From NCBI RefSeq assembly GCF_018130615.1, contig NZ_JAFCKB010000017.1, positions 1-64,000 on the forward strand: a stretch of 64,000 bases of DNA. The letters are read 5' to 3'. The DNA is from Bradyrhizobium manausense (GTDB lineage Bacteria; Pseudomonadota; Alphaproteobacteria; Rhizobiales; Xanthobacteraceae). The position numbers were made by a program, and so were the translations under genes. The notes below the pieces were generated by a model, which was not told the origin of the DNA, searched no databases, and saw nothing but the letters and a program-made list of their open reading frames with translations. Shown here in pieces: positions 1-8,372 of the stretch (its first letter is position 1; each line of letters starts with the position of its first letter).

Positions 1-31
1 AACAAAGCGCGGTAGCGCATCGTGACAACCC

Positions 32-195
32 CACTGTCACTGAAATTATCGTGTCTCACTTCAGGGGTGCAGTCCAGCACTGTCACCGTAATTCCAAATC
101 GACGACTTTTTTAGCCCCGATTGCGGTGACAGTGCAGTGTACTGGCCGTGTAACCGTGGCTTTGCTTTGGAACTTAGTGCACTGTCACCGCAATT
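32..195. repeat. Four-copy 16-bp motif cluster (CACTGTCACCGCAATT-like)
   Basis: A 16-bp motif occurs at 32-47 (CACTGTCACTGAAATT), 78-93 (CACTGTCACCGTAATT), 119-134 on the opposite strand (CACTGTCACCGCAATC) and 180-195 (CACTGTCACCGCAATT). Start-to-start spacings are 46, 41 and 61 bp, so this is not a CRISPR or a regular tandem array. The cluster lies beyond the 3' end of the minus-strand protease gene, at the window edge. It could be operator sites for a regulator encoded to the left, or iteron-like sites of an integrated element. What binds it cannot be told from the window. Confidence 0.6.
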
Positions 196-242
196 TGCGC
201 TCCAGTGTTGGTGGGCGCAGGTTGGGTCTCTTTAGCAGAAAA

Positions 243-1274
243 CTATTTCTCAGAGGGCGTAGGAGCTGGCTGTGGCGATGTTCCCTCAACTCGCGGCGGA
301 GCCGGAGCTGGTGTCAGCATTGGCGGATGCTTCTTTTGATCAGCGGCGATCGCGGCGGCGATGTAGTCGGTCGGCAAAACGCTGGCGAGGCCTGAATTTT
401 CCTCAAAGGTCACTCGTGGGTGTTGCGTCTGCTGGCTTACAGCTACATCTATGTAGGGCTGATAGGCAACGACCATACCGATCAAGTAGCTCCTGTTTTG
501 CGAAGGTGTGCCGCCTATCGAGGTAATCTCCGGTCGAAGCACCACGGGGCCGCCGCTGTTTCCGGGGAACACTAGAGCGTCGATCAAAAAGGCATCCGAC
601 CTAGAGAGCAACATATCTTCAATTCTGGCGATTACTCCGCTCTTTATGATCACTGCGTTGCGCCAATCGCCAACGATGCCCATCGGGAAACCGAGAACAA
701 ATATGCCATCCCCTGCGGATACTTTTAGGTTGTTCAGTTTAGAAACATCGGCCGCCATTTCGTCGTCGGCGAAAAATGTCACTCCGAACGCTTTCTTCCG
801 GAGCGCATCAATATCGACCGGGATGACGGAGACGTCTTTTCCATCGGGATTGTTCGTCCAGCTCGCGTCCTTATCCTTAAATTCAGTGATCGCGACATCG
901 GTTGCTCGAGCAGTTACATCAATCGGATTTACCCGAACCATTAATTCGCTGAGTAGCTGTCCCTTGGTGATGCCCGCCGCCTGCTGCGCCTTCCACTCAT
1001 CTAGAACATGCTTGGCGGTGACCAAATACACGTCGTATTGACGCTTTGCTAAGTCGGGGTCTGGTCTAGAAAGGCGACCGTAAAAGAACCCAGTGCCAGT
1101 CGCGACCCATCTCGTATTGACTAACCTCCCGTCGCGGATTTCGCTAACTTGTCCGCCGATTGCCACGACGCAGTAGGTGAAGAATGGTGGCACCAGCGCG
1201 GCGCGCGTAGGCGCGATGCCAGCGGCTGCAATGGCTCCAAATAACGGGAGTTTGAAGAAGGCGCGCCTGTCCAT
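243..1274 (-). CDS. Tat-exported trypsin-like serine peptidase
   Basis: This 343-residue protein begins with a twin-arginine signal (RRAFFK at 3-8, then a hydrophobic stretch to about residue 25), so export across the inner membrane in folded form is likely. The body reads as a chymotrypsin-fold S1 peptidase: His89 in TAKHV, a probable catalytic Asp147 in KDVSVIPVD and Ser240 in FPGNSGGPV. The C-terminal 35 residues are rich in Pro and Ala. There is no PDZ domain as in DegP. The gene is A+T-richer than the core genes to its right and shares a short patch with a phage terminase scar and a DUF4238 gene, so horizontal acquisition is plausible. The substrate is unknown. Confidence 0.75.
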   Translation of the reverse strand: MDRRAFFKLPLFGAIAAAGIAPTRAALVPPFFTYCVVAIGGQVSEIRDGRLVNTRWVATGTGFFYGRLSRPDPDLAKRQYDVYLVTAKHVLDEWKAQQAAGITKGQLLSELMVRVNPIDVTARATDVAITEFKDKDASWTNNPDGKDVSVIPVDIDALRKKAFGVTFFADDEMAADVSKLNNLKVSAGDGIFVLGFPMGIVGDWRNAVIIKSGVIARIEDMLLSRSDAFLIDALVFPGNSGGPVVLRPEITSIGGTPSQNRSYLIGMVVAYQPYIDVAVSQQTQHPRVTFEENSGLASVLPTDYIAAAIAADQKKHPPMLTPAPAPPRVEGTSPQPAPTPSEK

Positions 1275-1364
1275 AGCAGTAGTATTCTACGCAAGGGCTT
1301 TGCTGGTGAAAAGACAACCTGAGGTCGCTTTGTCAAGTTACTAACAAGCTGTTGGTGAGCCTCT

Positions 1365-1445
1365 GATGCGGGGTCCACTAACCTCCGCCTGCTCAAGGGT
1401 AACCCCGGCAAGCGTCCCGCTCGGTCGCCATCACAGGCGAAATAG
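1365..1445 (+). pseudogene. Remnant of a P27-family phage terminase small subunit
   Basis: Reading in frame from 1365 gives DAGSTNLRLLKGNPGKRPAR followed by six more residues and TAG at 1443. The stretch TNLRLLKGNPGKRP matches the characteristic N-terminal motif (PTxLKLLxGNPGKRP) of P27-type terminase small subunits. An in-frame TGA lies just upstream of the fragment and no start codon precedes it, so only about 26 codons survive. It is read as a decayed prophage scar in the gap between the protease and the DUF4238 gene. Nothing else is seen in 1275-1557. Confidence 0.55.
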
Positions 1446-1557
1446 GCCGAAGTTGTCCGGAACCACTGTAATCCTACTTCCAATTCCACGCTATTGTCTC
1501 ATGGGCCACAGGAATATCGTATCATCCCGCCCGAAGCGGAGGTGAGGGGACTGCGGA

Positions 1558-2559
1558 TTGGCCAAGGAAGGGGCGGCGAAGCAGCAGCATTACGTGCCGC
1601 AATATTATCTGCGCGGCTTCGTAAACGAGAAGAGGCACATCTACGTGGTCGATCGGCCGAAAGAGAAGTTCTTCCGCGTCCCGACTGTAGCCGCTGGCGG
1701 TGAGAAGTATTTCAACTTGTTGACTGAAAATCGGGTCAATCCGTTCGCCGCGGAGGAGGCTCTGCAAGAGCTGGAGAATAAGGTAGCCCCGGCTCTTGAA
1801 AGGGTCAAAGCGGCCCAGCCTCTGAAGGATGAAAATGATCGCAACGCGATCATGAATTTGATGGCGGCAGTTACGCTACGAAATCCCAAACAGCGAGCGG
1901 CGATCAGCGGGATCGCCCAGGAGCTCGGGCAGCTCAGCGCAGCGGCCGGGCTGGAAACGAAAGAGCGCTATGAGCAGATCGTTGCCGGTGCGAATGCGCA
2001 GGGACTCAAGATCAATCTCTCCTACGATGAAATGAAAGCCGAGTTCGCGAAGAACCGGGAAATGTTTAAGCCGTCTCCTCCGCCAAGAGACTTCAACATC
2101 GTGATCGAAGCGAAATTCCACGATCCGCTCGTGCAGATGTACGAGGGTCGGAAGTGGCAGATTTTGGCGGCAACCGACGACTCGGGCGGGTTCGTTACAA
2201 GCGACCACCCTGTTTGCCTCCGGTGGTGCGACGGCAAGGATCACGGCTTCCTGTCACCAGGGTTTGGCGTGGCCGGGACTGAAGTAATTTTTCCGTTGTC
2301 ACCGAAGCTCGCAATTCGTGGACGGTTCGATGGGGAAGAGAACGTGGTTCAAGCTGACAAAGAGACCGTCGCCGGGATTAATAGCCTGCTCATCAGCAAT
2401 TGCCATAATCAGGTGTACGGGCGGGACGCCCTGTTCAGCTATAAGCGTGGCCCAGAGGAAGCGGTGGGCAGCGGCGCGCACCTCTTTGAGGACAAAGTCT
2501 TCCTGGCCGGCGGCAATGACGCTGCAAACGTTCGCGTCGTGCCACTACGGCCCCTTTAA
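1558..2559 (+). CDS. DUF4238 domain protein
   Basis: This 333-residue soluble protein opens with the DUF4238 signature (QHYVPQYYLRGF at about 9-20). The function of the family is not established. The start chosen is TTG at 1558, because purine-rich Shine-Dalgarno sequence (GGAGGTGAGGGGA, 1538-1550) ends 7 bp before it and the signature follows at once. There is no signal peptide or membrane segment. It stands alone beside a phage terminase scar at the edge of the core genome. DUF4238 proteins often sit in accessory regions, so a role linked to mobile elements is possible but unproven. Confidence 0.75.
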   Translation: MAKEGAAKQQHYVPQYYLRGFVNEKRHIYVVDRPKEKFFRVPTVAAGGEKYFNLLTENRVNPFAAEEALQELENKVAPALERVKAAQPLKDENDRNAIMNLMAAVTLRNPKQRAAISGIAQELGQLSAAAGLETKERYEQIVAGANAQGLKINLSYDEMKAEFAKNREMFKPSPPPRDFNIVIEAKFHDPLVQMYEGRKWQILAATDDSGGFVTSDHPVCLRWCDGKDHGFLSPGFGVAGTEVIFPLSPKLAIRGRFDGEENVVQADKETVAGINSLLISNCHNQVYGRDALFSYKRGPEEAVGSGAHLFEDKVFLAGGNDAANVRVVPLRPL

Positions 2560-2859
2560 GCAGTCTGACGGCGGGACCGAGTAGAGCTCCGATAGCACGG
2601 CGGGGGAAGTCTACCGAGAGTAGGACGCGGGCATGGGACGACCTGAAACACCTTATGCCTTCCAGCATTTGTCGTCTGTTTTTCCGAGTTTTTTATCGCG
2701 GCTACGGACCTTCCATAAGAGGACACAAGGGGAGAGTGGACGGACACGGTGGCCGGACGGGCCTCGGAATGACCGGGGAGTTTAGGACCAGCCCCCTTCA
2801 CACCCGCCCCGATTCGTGCGACCTCCGCCCCCAGCAAAACCCCTCATTTCGAGCCCTCG
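2560..2859. other. Intergenic region between the accessory patch and purD
   Basis: This stretch of 300 bases has no convincing gene. It should contain the purD promoter and probably the junction between acquired DNA and the core chromosome. No tRNA gene or clear attachment-site duplication could be recognised by eye. Confidence 0.5.
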
Positions 2860-4143
2860 ATGCACATTCTCCTGCTTGGTTCCGGCGGCCGCGAACATGC
2901 CCTGGCGTGGAAGATCGCAGCTTCCCCCCTGGTGACCAAATTCTGGTGCGCGCCCGGCAATGCCGGCATCGCGCGCGAGGCGGAATGCGTGGCGCTCGAT
3001 GTCGCCGACCATGCCGCCGTGATCGACTTCTGCAAGAAGAACGCGGTCGAGCTGGTCGTGGTCGGCCCGGAGACGCCGCTGGCGGCCGGCATCGTCGATG
3101 ACCTCACCGCCGCCGGCATCAAGGCGTTCGGGCCGAACAGGATCCCCGCCCAACTCGAAAGCTCCAAGGGCTTTACCAAGGCGCTCTGCACCGAGTTCGG
3201 CATTCCGACCGGCGCCTACAAGCGATTCACCAACGCCAATGACGCGCGCGCCTATGTCCAGAGCCAGGGCGCGCCGATCGTCGTGAAGGCCGATGGGCTT
3301 GCCGCCGGCAAGGGCGTCGTCGTCGCGAAAACCGTGCGCGAGGCGGAGGACGCCATCGCCATGATGTTCGAGGGCGCGTTTGGCGAGGCCGGCACTGAAG
3401 TCGTGATCGAGGAGTTTCTGCCGGGCCGCGAGATCTCCTTCTTTGCGCTCTGCGACGGCGAGACCGCCATTCCGCTGGCCTCCGCCCAGGACCACAAGCG
3501 TGTGTTCGACCACGACGTCGGCCCGAACACCGGCGGCATGGGCGCCTATTCGCCGACACCGCTGGTGACGCCGGCGATCCACGACGCGATCATGGCCAAG
3601 ATCATCCTGCCGACGGTATCAGGCATGAAGCAGCGCGGCACGCCGTTCCGCGGCGTGCTCTATGCGGGGATCATGCTGACGACGCAGGGCCCAAAGCTGT
3701 TCGAGTTCAACGTCCGCTTCGGCGATCCCGAGTGCCAGGTGCTGATGCTGCGCATGATGTCGGACATCGTGCCGGCGTTCCTCGCGTCATGCGATGGCCA
3801 GCTCAGGAATTTTGACCTTCGCTGGTATCCAGAGTCTGCACTGACGGTGGTGATGGCCGCGAAGGGTTATCCCGGTGACTATCAGAAGGGCACCCGCATC
3901 GAAGGGCTCGATGACGCCGCCAAGGTCGATACCGTCGAGATCTTCCACGCCGGCACGGTCGCGAAGGACGGCGCCATCCTCGCCAATGGCGGCCGCGTGC
4001 TCAATGTCTGCGCGCTCGGGGCGACCGTGACCGAGGCGCAGGCGCGCGCCTACCGGGCCGTCGACCGCATCAACTGGCCGGAAGGTTTTTGCCGCCGCGA
4101 CATCGGCTGGCAGGCGGTGGACGCCGAGAAGGCCCGGAATTAG
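2860..4143 (+). CDS. purD: Phosphoribosylamine-glycine ligase (GAR synthetase)
   Basis: PurD joins glycine to 5-phosphoribosylamine using ATP, the second step of purine synthesis in the cytosol. The 427-residue length is standard. Visible marks are the N-terminal phosphate-binding loop [13 protein letters not shown], the ATP-grasp segment [17 protein letters not shown], the loop GGMGAYSP and the metal-binding stretch [14 protein letters not shown]. The ATG at 2860 has only a weak Shine-Dalgarno sequence, but the family begins exactly at M-hydrophobic-GSGGREH. It appears to be transcribed alone. It marks the start of core chromosome after the accessory patch. Confidence 0.97.
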   Translation: MHILLLGSGGREHALAWKIAASPLVTKFWCAPGNAGIAREAECVALDVADHAAVIDFCKKNAVELVVVGPETPLAAGIVDDLTAAGIKAFGPNRIPAQLESSKGFTKALCTEFGIPTGAYKRFTNANDARAYVQSQGAPIVVKADGLAAGKGVVVAKTVREAEDAIAMMFEGAFGEAGTEVVIEEFLPGREISFFALCDGETAIPLASAQDHKRVFDHDVGPNTGGMGAYSPTPLVTPAIHDAIMAKIILPTVSGMKQRGTPFRGVLYAGIMLTTQGPKLFEFNVRFGDPECQVLMLRMMSDIVPAFLASCDGQLRNFDLRWYPESALTVVMAAKGYPGDYQKGTRIEGLDDAAKVDTVEIFHAGTVAKDGAILANGGRVLNVCALGATVTEAQARAYRAVDRINWPEGFCRRDIGWQAVDAEKARN

Positions 4144-4348
4144 GTCGTCGTTCCGGACGGCGCGTAAAACGCGCCGATCCGGAACCTCGAGGTTTTGGTC
4201 CGCCACCACGCGCCACATCGACATCAGAAATGCGCAATCAGCTGTTGGGGTTAGCTACCCCGCTGATAATACCGCTACTGTGCATGGGGTTGTTTTCGAC
4301 TTTTTGGTCGGCCCCCCATGCCGACTGACCCAACAAGGATGCAACAAG
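4144..4348. repeat. Intergenic region with two small inverted repeats
   Basis: At 4146-4190 there is a short palindromic unit of the TTCCGGA...TCCGGAA type, related to the CATTCCGG family seen later in the window. At 4237-4267 a hairpin forms from two nested stems (ATCAGC/GCTGAT and GGGGT/ACCCC). The second is not followed by a T-run, so it is not a clear terminator. The leader and Shine-Dalgarno AAGGA (4335-4339) of the next gene follow. Confidence 0.45.
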
Positions 4349-5254
4349 ATGTCCGATCTGGCCGACCTCTATCCCGGCTTCGCCTCCGAATGGATCAACA
4401 CCTCGTTCGGCCGCATCTTCGCCCGCGTCGGCGGCAACGGCCCGCCGCTGCTCTTGCTGCACGGCTTCTCCGAGACCCATGTGATGTGGCACCGCGTCGC
4501 GCCTGAGCTGGCCGACCGGTTCACGCTGATCATCGCCGACCTGCCCGGCTATGGCTGGTCCGACATGCCCGAGAGCGACGCGCTGCACATGCCCTACAGC
4601 AAGCGCGCGATGGCCAAGGCCATGGTCGAGGTGATGGAGCGCCTCGGCCACGTCCACTTCGCGCTCGCCGGCCACGACCGCGGCGGCCGCGTGTCGTATC
4701 GGCTGGCGCTCGATCATCCCGGCCGGCTGTCGAAGCTCGCCGTGCTCGATATCCTGCCGACCTATAATTACTGGGAGCGGATGAACCGCGCCTATGCGCT
4801 GAAGATCTATCACTGGACGTTCCTCGCCCAGCCCGCGCCGCTGCCGGAGACGCTGATCGCAGGCCAGGGCGAATTCTTCCTGCGCTTCAAGATGGCGAGC
4901 CAGACCAAGTCGAGGACGCTGGACGCGATCGACAAGCGCGCGCTCGAGCACTACATCGCCCCGTTCCGCGATCCCGCCCGCATCCACGCGATGTGCGAGG
5001 ATTACCGCGCCGGCGCCTATATCGACTACGACCTCGACAAGGCCGATTTCGACGCCGGCAAGAAGATCACGGTGCCGATGCTGGCGCTGTGGGGCGGCGC
5101 CGGCATCGCCCAGGCCGCCGCGACCCCGCTCGACATCTGGAAGCAATGGGCGACCAATGTCGAGGGACAGCCGGTGGACTCCGGCCACTTCCTCACTGAG
5201 GAGAACCCTGATGTCACCGCGCAGGCGCTGCGCGCGTTCTTCGCGGGCAGTTAA
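4349..5254 (+). CDS. Fluoroacetate dehalogenase (haloacetate hydrolase)
   Basis: This 301-residue alpha/beta-hydrolase very probably hydrolyses fluoroacetate or other haloacetates to glycolate plus halide. With the start at ATG 4349 (Shine-Dalgarno AAGGA nine bases upstream) every known functional residue falls at the number used for the R. palustris enzyme RPA1163: nucleophile Asp110 in GHDRGGR, Arg111 and Arg114 for the carboxylate, Asp134, the halide pocket His155-Trp156-Tyr219, and catalytic His280. The oxyanion region HGF is at 38-40. A longer reading from 4280 adds residues unlike the family. The gene converges on tadA and overlaps its stop by 4 bp. Confidence 0.92.
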   Translation: MSDLADLYPGFASEWINTSFGRIFARVGGNGPPLLLLHGFSETHVMWHRVAPELADRFTLIIADLPGYGWSDMPESDALHMPYSKRAMAKAMVEVMERLGHVHFALAGHDRGGRVSYRLALDHPGRLSKLAVLDILPTYNYWERMNRAYALKIYHWTFLAQPAPLPETLIAGQGEFFLRFKMASQTKSRTLDAIDKRALEHYIAPFRDPARIHAMCEDYRAGAYIDYDLDKADFDAGKKITVPMLALWGGAGIAQAAATPLDIWKQWATNVEGQPVDSGHFLTEENPDVTAQALRAFFAGS

Positions 5255-5709
5255 CGCCGCTCGCGAAAGAACTCCTTGAGCAGCCGCGCCGCCTCGCTCT
5301 CGCCGACCCCGGAATAGACGTCAGGGGCGTGGTGGCAGGTTGGCGAGGCAAAGAACCGGACGCCGGACTCCACCGCGCCGCCCTTGGGGTCGGCGGCGCC
5401 GTAATAGAGCCGGCGGACCCTTGCAAAGGAGATCGCGCCCGCACACATGGTGCAGGGCTCCAGCGTCACGTAGAGGTCGCAGTCGACCAGGCGCTCGCTG
5501 CCGATCTTCTTCGCGGCCTCACGCAGCGCCACGATCTCGGCGTGGCCGGTGGGGTCGTAATCGGTCAGCGTCCGGTTGGCGGCGGTGGCGATGACCTCGT
5601 AATTGCGGACCACCACGCATCCGATCGGAACTTCGCCCGCCTTTCCGGCATTTTCGGCCGTTTTGAGCGCCAAATCCATGAAAGAGGGGGCTTTCAAGCC
5701 TCGTATCAT
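5251..5709 (-). CDS. tadA: tRNA-specific adenosine deaminase
   Basis: TadA deaminates adenosine 34 to inosine in tRNA-Arg(ACG). The zinc-deaminase motifs HAEIVAL (His ligand and proton-shuttle Glu) and PCTMC (two Cys ligands) are present. I chose the ATG at 5709 (152 residues). The frame stays open to 5772, but the extra 21 residues look unlike the family, and an internal ATG ten codons later is also possible. It is divergent from rluB and convergent with the dehalogenase gene, with a 4-bp overlap at the stop codons. Confidence 0.95.
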   Translation of the reverse strand: MIRGLKAPSFMDLALKTAENAGKAGEVPIGCVVVRNYEVIATAANRTLTDYDPTGHAEIVALREAAKKIGSERLVDCDLYVTLEPCTMCAGAISFARVRRLYYGAADPKGGAVESGVRFFASPTCHHAPDVYSGVGESEAARLLKEFFRERR

Positions 5710-5830
5710 CCGAAGAAACCTGCTAGTAGCTGCGCCTTCAGCAGAAGTGCTTACCGGTTTTTGCCTGAGCATGCGGCTCGGAATGAGCGCGCATAATGCT
5801 CATCGCGCCACCCCCTGAGTGAGATTATTC

Positions 5831-7801
5831 ATGCCTCGCGACAGCGACAAAGACAACGATTCCCGCGGCCGGCGAGGCCCGCCCAAAGGCGGCCGTAGCG
5901 GCAAGCCCCGCGGCCCCGACAAGAAATTCGCCAAGCGCGGTTTTGAGGGCAAGGGCGACGGCGACAAGCGCCCCCCCCGTGGCGATCGCGACAGCCGTCC
6001 GCCCCGTGGCGACCGTGACAGCCGTCCGTCGTTCCGCCGCCGCGAGGAGGGCGATGCGCCGCGCCGCGATTTCTCCGACCGTCCCCGCTTCAAGCGCGAC
6101 GATCGCGGTGGCGAAGGCCGCGGCGAGCGCAGCTTCAAGCCGCGTGGCGACCGCCCCTTCTCCGATCGCGGATCGCGCGACGGCGAGAAGCGCTCCTTCA
6201 AGCCGCGTGGTGATCGCCCGTCCTATGGCCGCGACGATCGTCCGCCGCGCAGCCGGGATCGCGACGACGCCCGTCCCGCCGGTCGCTTCGGTGACAAGAA
6301 GTTCGGCGACAAACGGCCCTATGCGCCGCGCGGCGATCGCGAGGACCGTGGCGAGCGCAGCTTCAAGCCGAGAGGCGACCGTCCGAATTTCGACCGCGGT
6401 GATCGCGCGCCGCGTGGCGAGCGCCCCGAACGCAAATTCGAGGACAGGAAGTTTTCGCGGGCTGGAGGAGATCGCGGGCCGCGCAAGGATTTCGGCGGCC
6501 GCGATCGCAGCGAAGAAAAGCCTTGGCAAAAGCGTGACGACCGTCGCGAAGGCGGTCGCGGTGATGACCGTCCGCGTTTTTCGCGCTCGCGCGACGACCG
6601 TGCGTCGGGCGACCGTCCGTTCCGCGAGCGCCCGAAATTCGATCGTCCGCGCGAGCGGCCCGAAGGCCGCATGGACTGGCAGGAGCATCCGCGCAGCGAA
6701 GGTGGCTTCCGCGATCGTCCGCGCCGCGACAACGAGGACGACAGCAGGATTTTTGAGAAGCGCCCCGCCTTCGGCGGCCGCGGTGCTTATCGCGCGCGCG
6801 AGCGTGATTTCGAGGGACGACCGCGCCGCGAAGAGGCGCCGAAGCCGAAGAAGGCGGGCGAACGTATCGCCAAGGCGCTGGCGCGTGCGGGCCTTGCCTC
6901 GCGCCGCGATGCCGAGGAGATGGTCACGCAGGGCCGCGTCACCGTCAACGGTCGCGTCATCAACTCGCCGGCGCTCGACATCACGAAGAATGACGTCGTT
7001 CTGGTCGACGGCAAGCCTTTGCCGGAGCGCGAGCGCACGCGGCTGTTCCTCTACCACAAGCCGCGCGGGCTGATGACGACGCATGACGACCCCGAAGGGC
7101 GTCCGACCGTGTTCGACAATCTGCCCGAAGGCCTGCCGCGCCTGATCTCGGTCGGCCGGCTCGACTTCAACACCGAAGGCTTGCTGTTGCTCACCAATGA
7201 CGGTGGCCTCGCGCGCACGCTGGAGCTGCCGGACACCGGCTGGCTGCGCCGCTATCGCGTTCGTGCTCATGGCGATGTCACCCAAGCGCAGCTCGATCAA
7301 TTGAAGGAAGGCATCGAGGTCGAGGGGGTGAAATACGGTCCGATCGAAGCGACGCTGGAGCGCGACCAGGGCGCCAATGTCTGGTTGGTGTTTGCGATCC
7401 GCGAAGGCAAGAACCGCGAGGTGCGCAACGTCTGCGCCCATCTCGGGCTCGAGGTGAACCGGCTGATCCGCGTCTCCTACGGTCCGTTCCAACTCGGCGA
7501 GGTTCCCGAGGGGCAGGTCGAGGAGATTCGCGCGCGCGTGCTGCGCGAGCAACTCGGCGACAAGGTGATCGAGAAATCGGGCGCGCAGTTCGACGTGCCT
7601 AAGAAGTCCGCTGAGGGCGAGAACAAGACGTCGAAGCGCGCCGTGATTGCCGACCGCAAGGGCCGCCGCGTGCTGGTGCAGCGCACCGGCAGCGACGAAG
7701 CGCGCGAGCGCAACGAGGAAGAGGCCAACGGTTACGGCCCACCGCGTCGTCCCAAGCGCGGTTATCACGGCAAACGCGACCTGACGCCGAAGGAGGACTA
7801 G
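5831..7801 (+). CDS. rluB: rRNA pseudouridine synthase RluB with giant Arg/Gly/Asp-rich N-terminal tail
   Basis: The C-terminal 310 or so residues are a normal large-subunit pseudouridine synthase of the RsuA/RluB type. An S4 RNA-binding domain (from GERIAKALARAGLASRRDAE) is followed by the catalytic domain with the active Asp in GRLDFNTEGLLLL. The first roughly 340 residues are low-complexity, built from units such as RGDRDSRPP and ERSFKPRGDRP, likely disordered and RNA-binding. A last 70-residue basic tail follows the catalytic domain. ATG 5831 is preferred over an in-frame GTG at 5819. The stop abuts rsmD. The tail is about as long as a whole normal RluB. Confidence 0.93.
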   Translation: MPRDSDKDNDSRGRRGPPKGGRSGKPRGPDKKFAKRGFEGKGDGDKRPPRGDRDSRPPRGDRDSRPSFRRREEGDAPRRDFSDRPRFKRDDRGGEGRGERSFKPRGDRPFSDRGSRDGEKRSFKPRGDRPSYGRDDRPPRSRDRDDARPAGRFGDKKFGDKRPYAPRGDREDRGERSFKPRGDRPNFDRGDRAPRGERPERKFEDRKFSRAGGDRGPRKDFGGRDRSEEKPWQKRDDRREGGRGDDRPRFSRSRDDRASGDRPFRERPKFDRPRERPEGRMDWQEHPRSEGGFRDRPRRDNEDDSRIFEKRPAFGGRGAYRARERDFEGRPRREEAPKPKKAGERIAKALARAGLASRRDAEEMVTQGRVTVNGRVINSPALDITKNDVVLVDGKPLPERERTRLFLYHKPRGLMTTHDDPEGRPTVFDNLPEGLPRLISVGRLDFNTEGLLLLTNDGGLARTLELPDTGWLRRYRVRAHGDVTQAQLDQLKEGIEVEGVKYGPIEATLERDQGANVWLVFAIREGKNREVRNVCAHLGLEVNRLIRVSYGPFQLGEVPEGQVEEIRARVLREQLGDKVIEKSGAQFDVPKKSAEGENKTSKRAVIADRKGRRVLVQRTGSDEARERNEEEANGYGPPRRPKRGYHGKRDLTPKED

Positions 7802-7802
7802 G

Positions 7803-8357
7803 TTGCGCGTCGTCGGCGGTCGTTTGAAGGGGCGCAATTTAGCCTCACCGTCTTCGCGTGACATCCGTCCCACGGCGGATCGGCTGCGCGAGTCCGTGTT
7901 CAACATCCTCGTGCACGCCTATGACGATCCGATCGAGGACGCGCGCGTGCTCGATCTCTTCGCCGGCACCGGCGCGCTCGGGATCGAGGCGTCGTCACGC
8001 GGCGCGAAATTCGTGCTGTTCGTCGACAATGGCGCCGAGGCGCGGGCACTGCTGCGTAACAATGTCGAATCGCTCGGCCTCGGCGGCGTCACAAAAGTCT
8101 ATCGTCGCGATGCGACCGATCTCGGGCCCGCGCATCCGGTCGAGCCGTTCTCGCTGGTGTTCCTCGATCCGCCCTATGGCAAGGGTTTTGGGGAGAAGGC
8201 GCTGGCTTCTTTGCGCGATGGTGGCTGGCTGACGCCGGGCGCGCTGCTCGTGGTGGAAGAGGCGAAGGCCGCGCAGTTCGCTACGCCGGAAGGGTATGAG
8301 GAGTTGGAGCGGCGCGCGTATGACGACACGGAATTCGTGTTTTTGAGGAAGCCGTAG
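7803..8357 (+). CDS. rsmD: 16S rRNA (guanine966-N2)-methyltransferase
   Basis: RsmD methylates G966 of 16S rRNA in the small subunit. The 184-residue protein begins MRVVGGRLKGRNL and carries the SAM-binding region LDLFAGTGALGIEA and the catalytic motif DPPYGKG. The start is TTG at 7803, supported by AGGAGG at 7791-7796, which lies inside the last codons of rluB. The two rRNA-modifying genes are therefore translationally coupled. Confidence 0.95.
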   Translation: MRVVGGRLKGRNLASPSSRDIRPTADRLRESVFNILVHAYDDPIEDARVLDLFAGTGALGIEASSRGAKFVLFVDNGAEARALLRNNVESLGLGGVTKVYRRDATDLGPAHPVEPFSLVFLDPPYGKGFGEKALASLRDGGWLTPGALLVVEEAKAAQFATPEGYEELERRAYDDTEFVFLRKP

Positions 8358-8372
8358 CCTAACACTTCTGCT

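Noticed and set aside
32-195. CRISPR array
   Set aside because: Only four imperfect copies, uneven spacing, one inverted and no cas genes in view.
2560-2859. tRNA gene or attachment site as the island boundary
   Set aside because: No cloverleaf or convincing direct-repeat pair could be found by eye.
5825-7906. A 693-codon minus-strand open frame opposite rluB
   Set aside because: Low-complexity Ala/Arg/Thr composition mirrors the rluB repeats; no ribosome site or family features.
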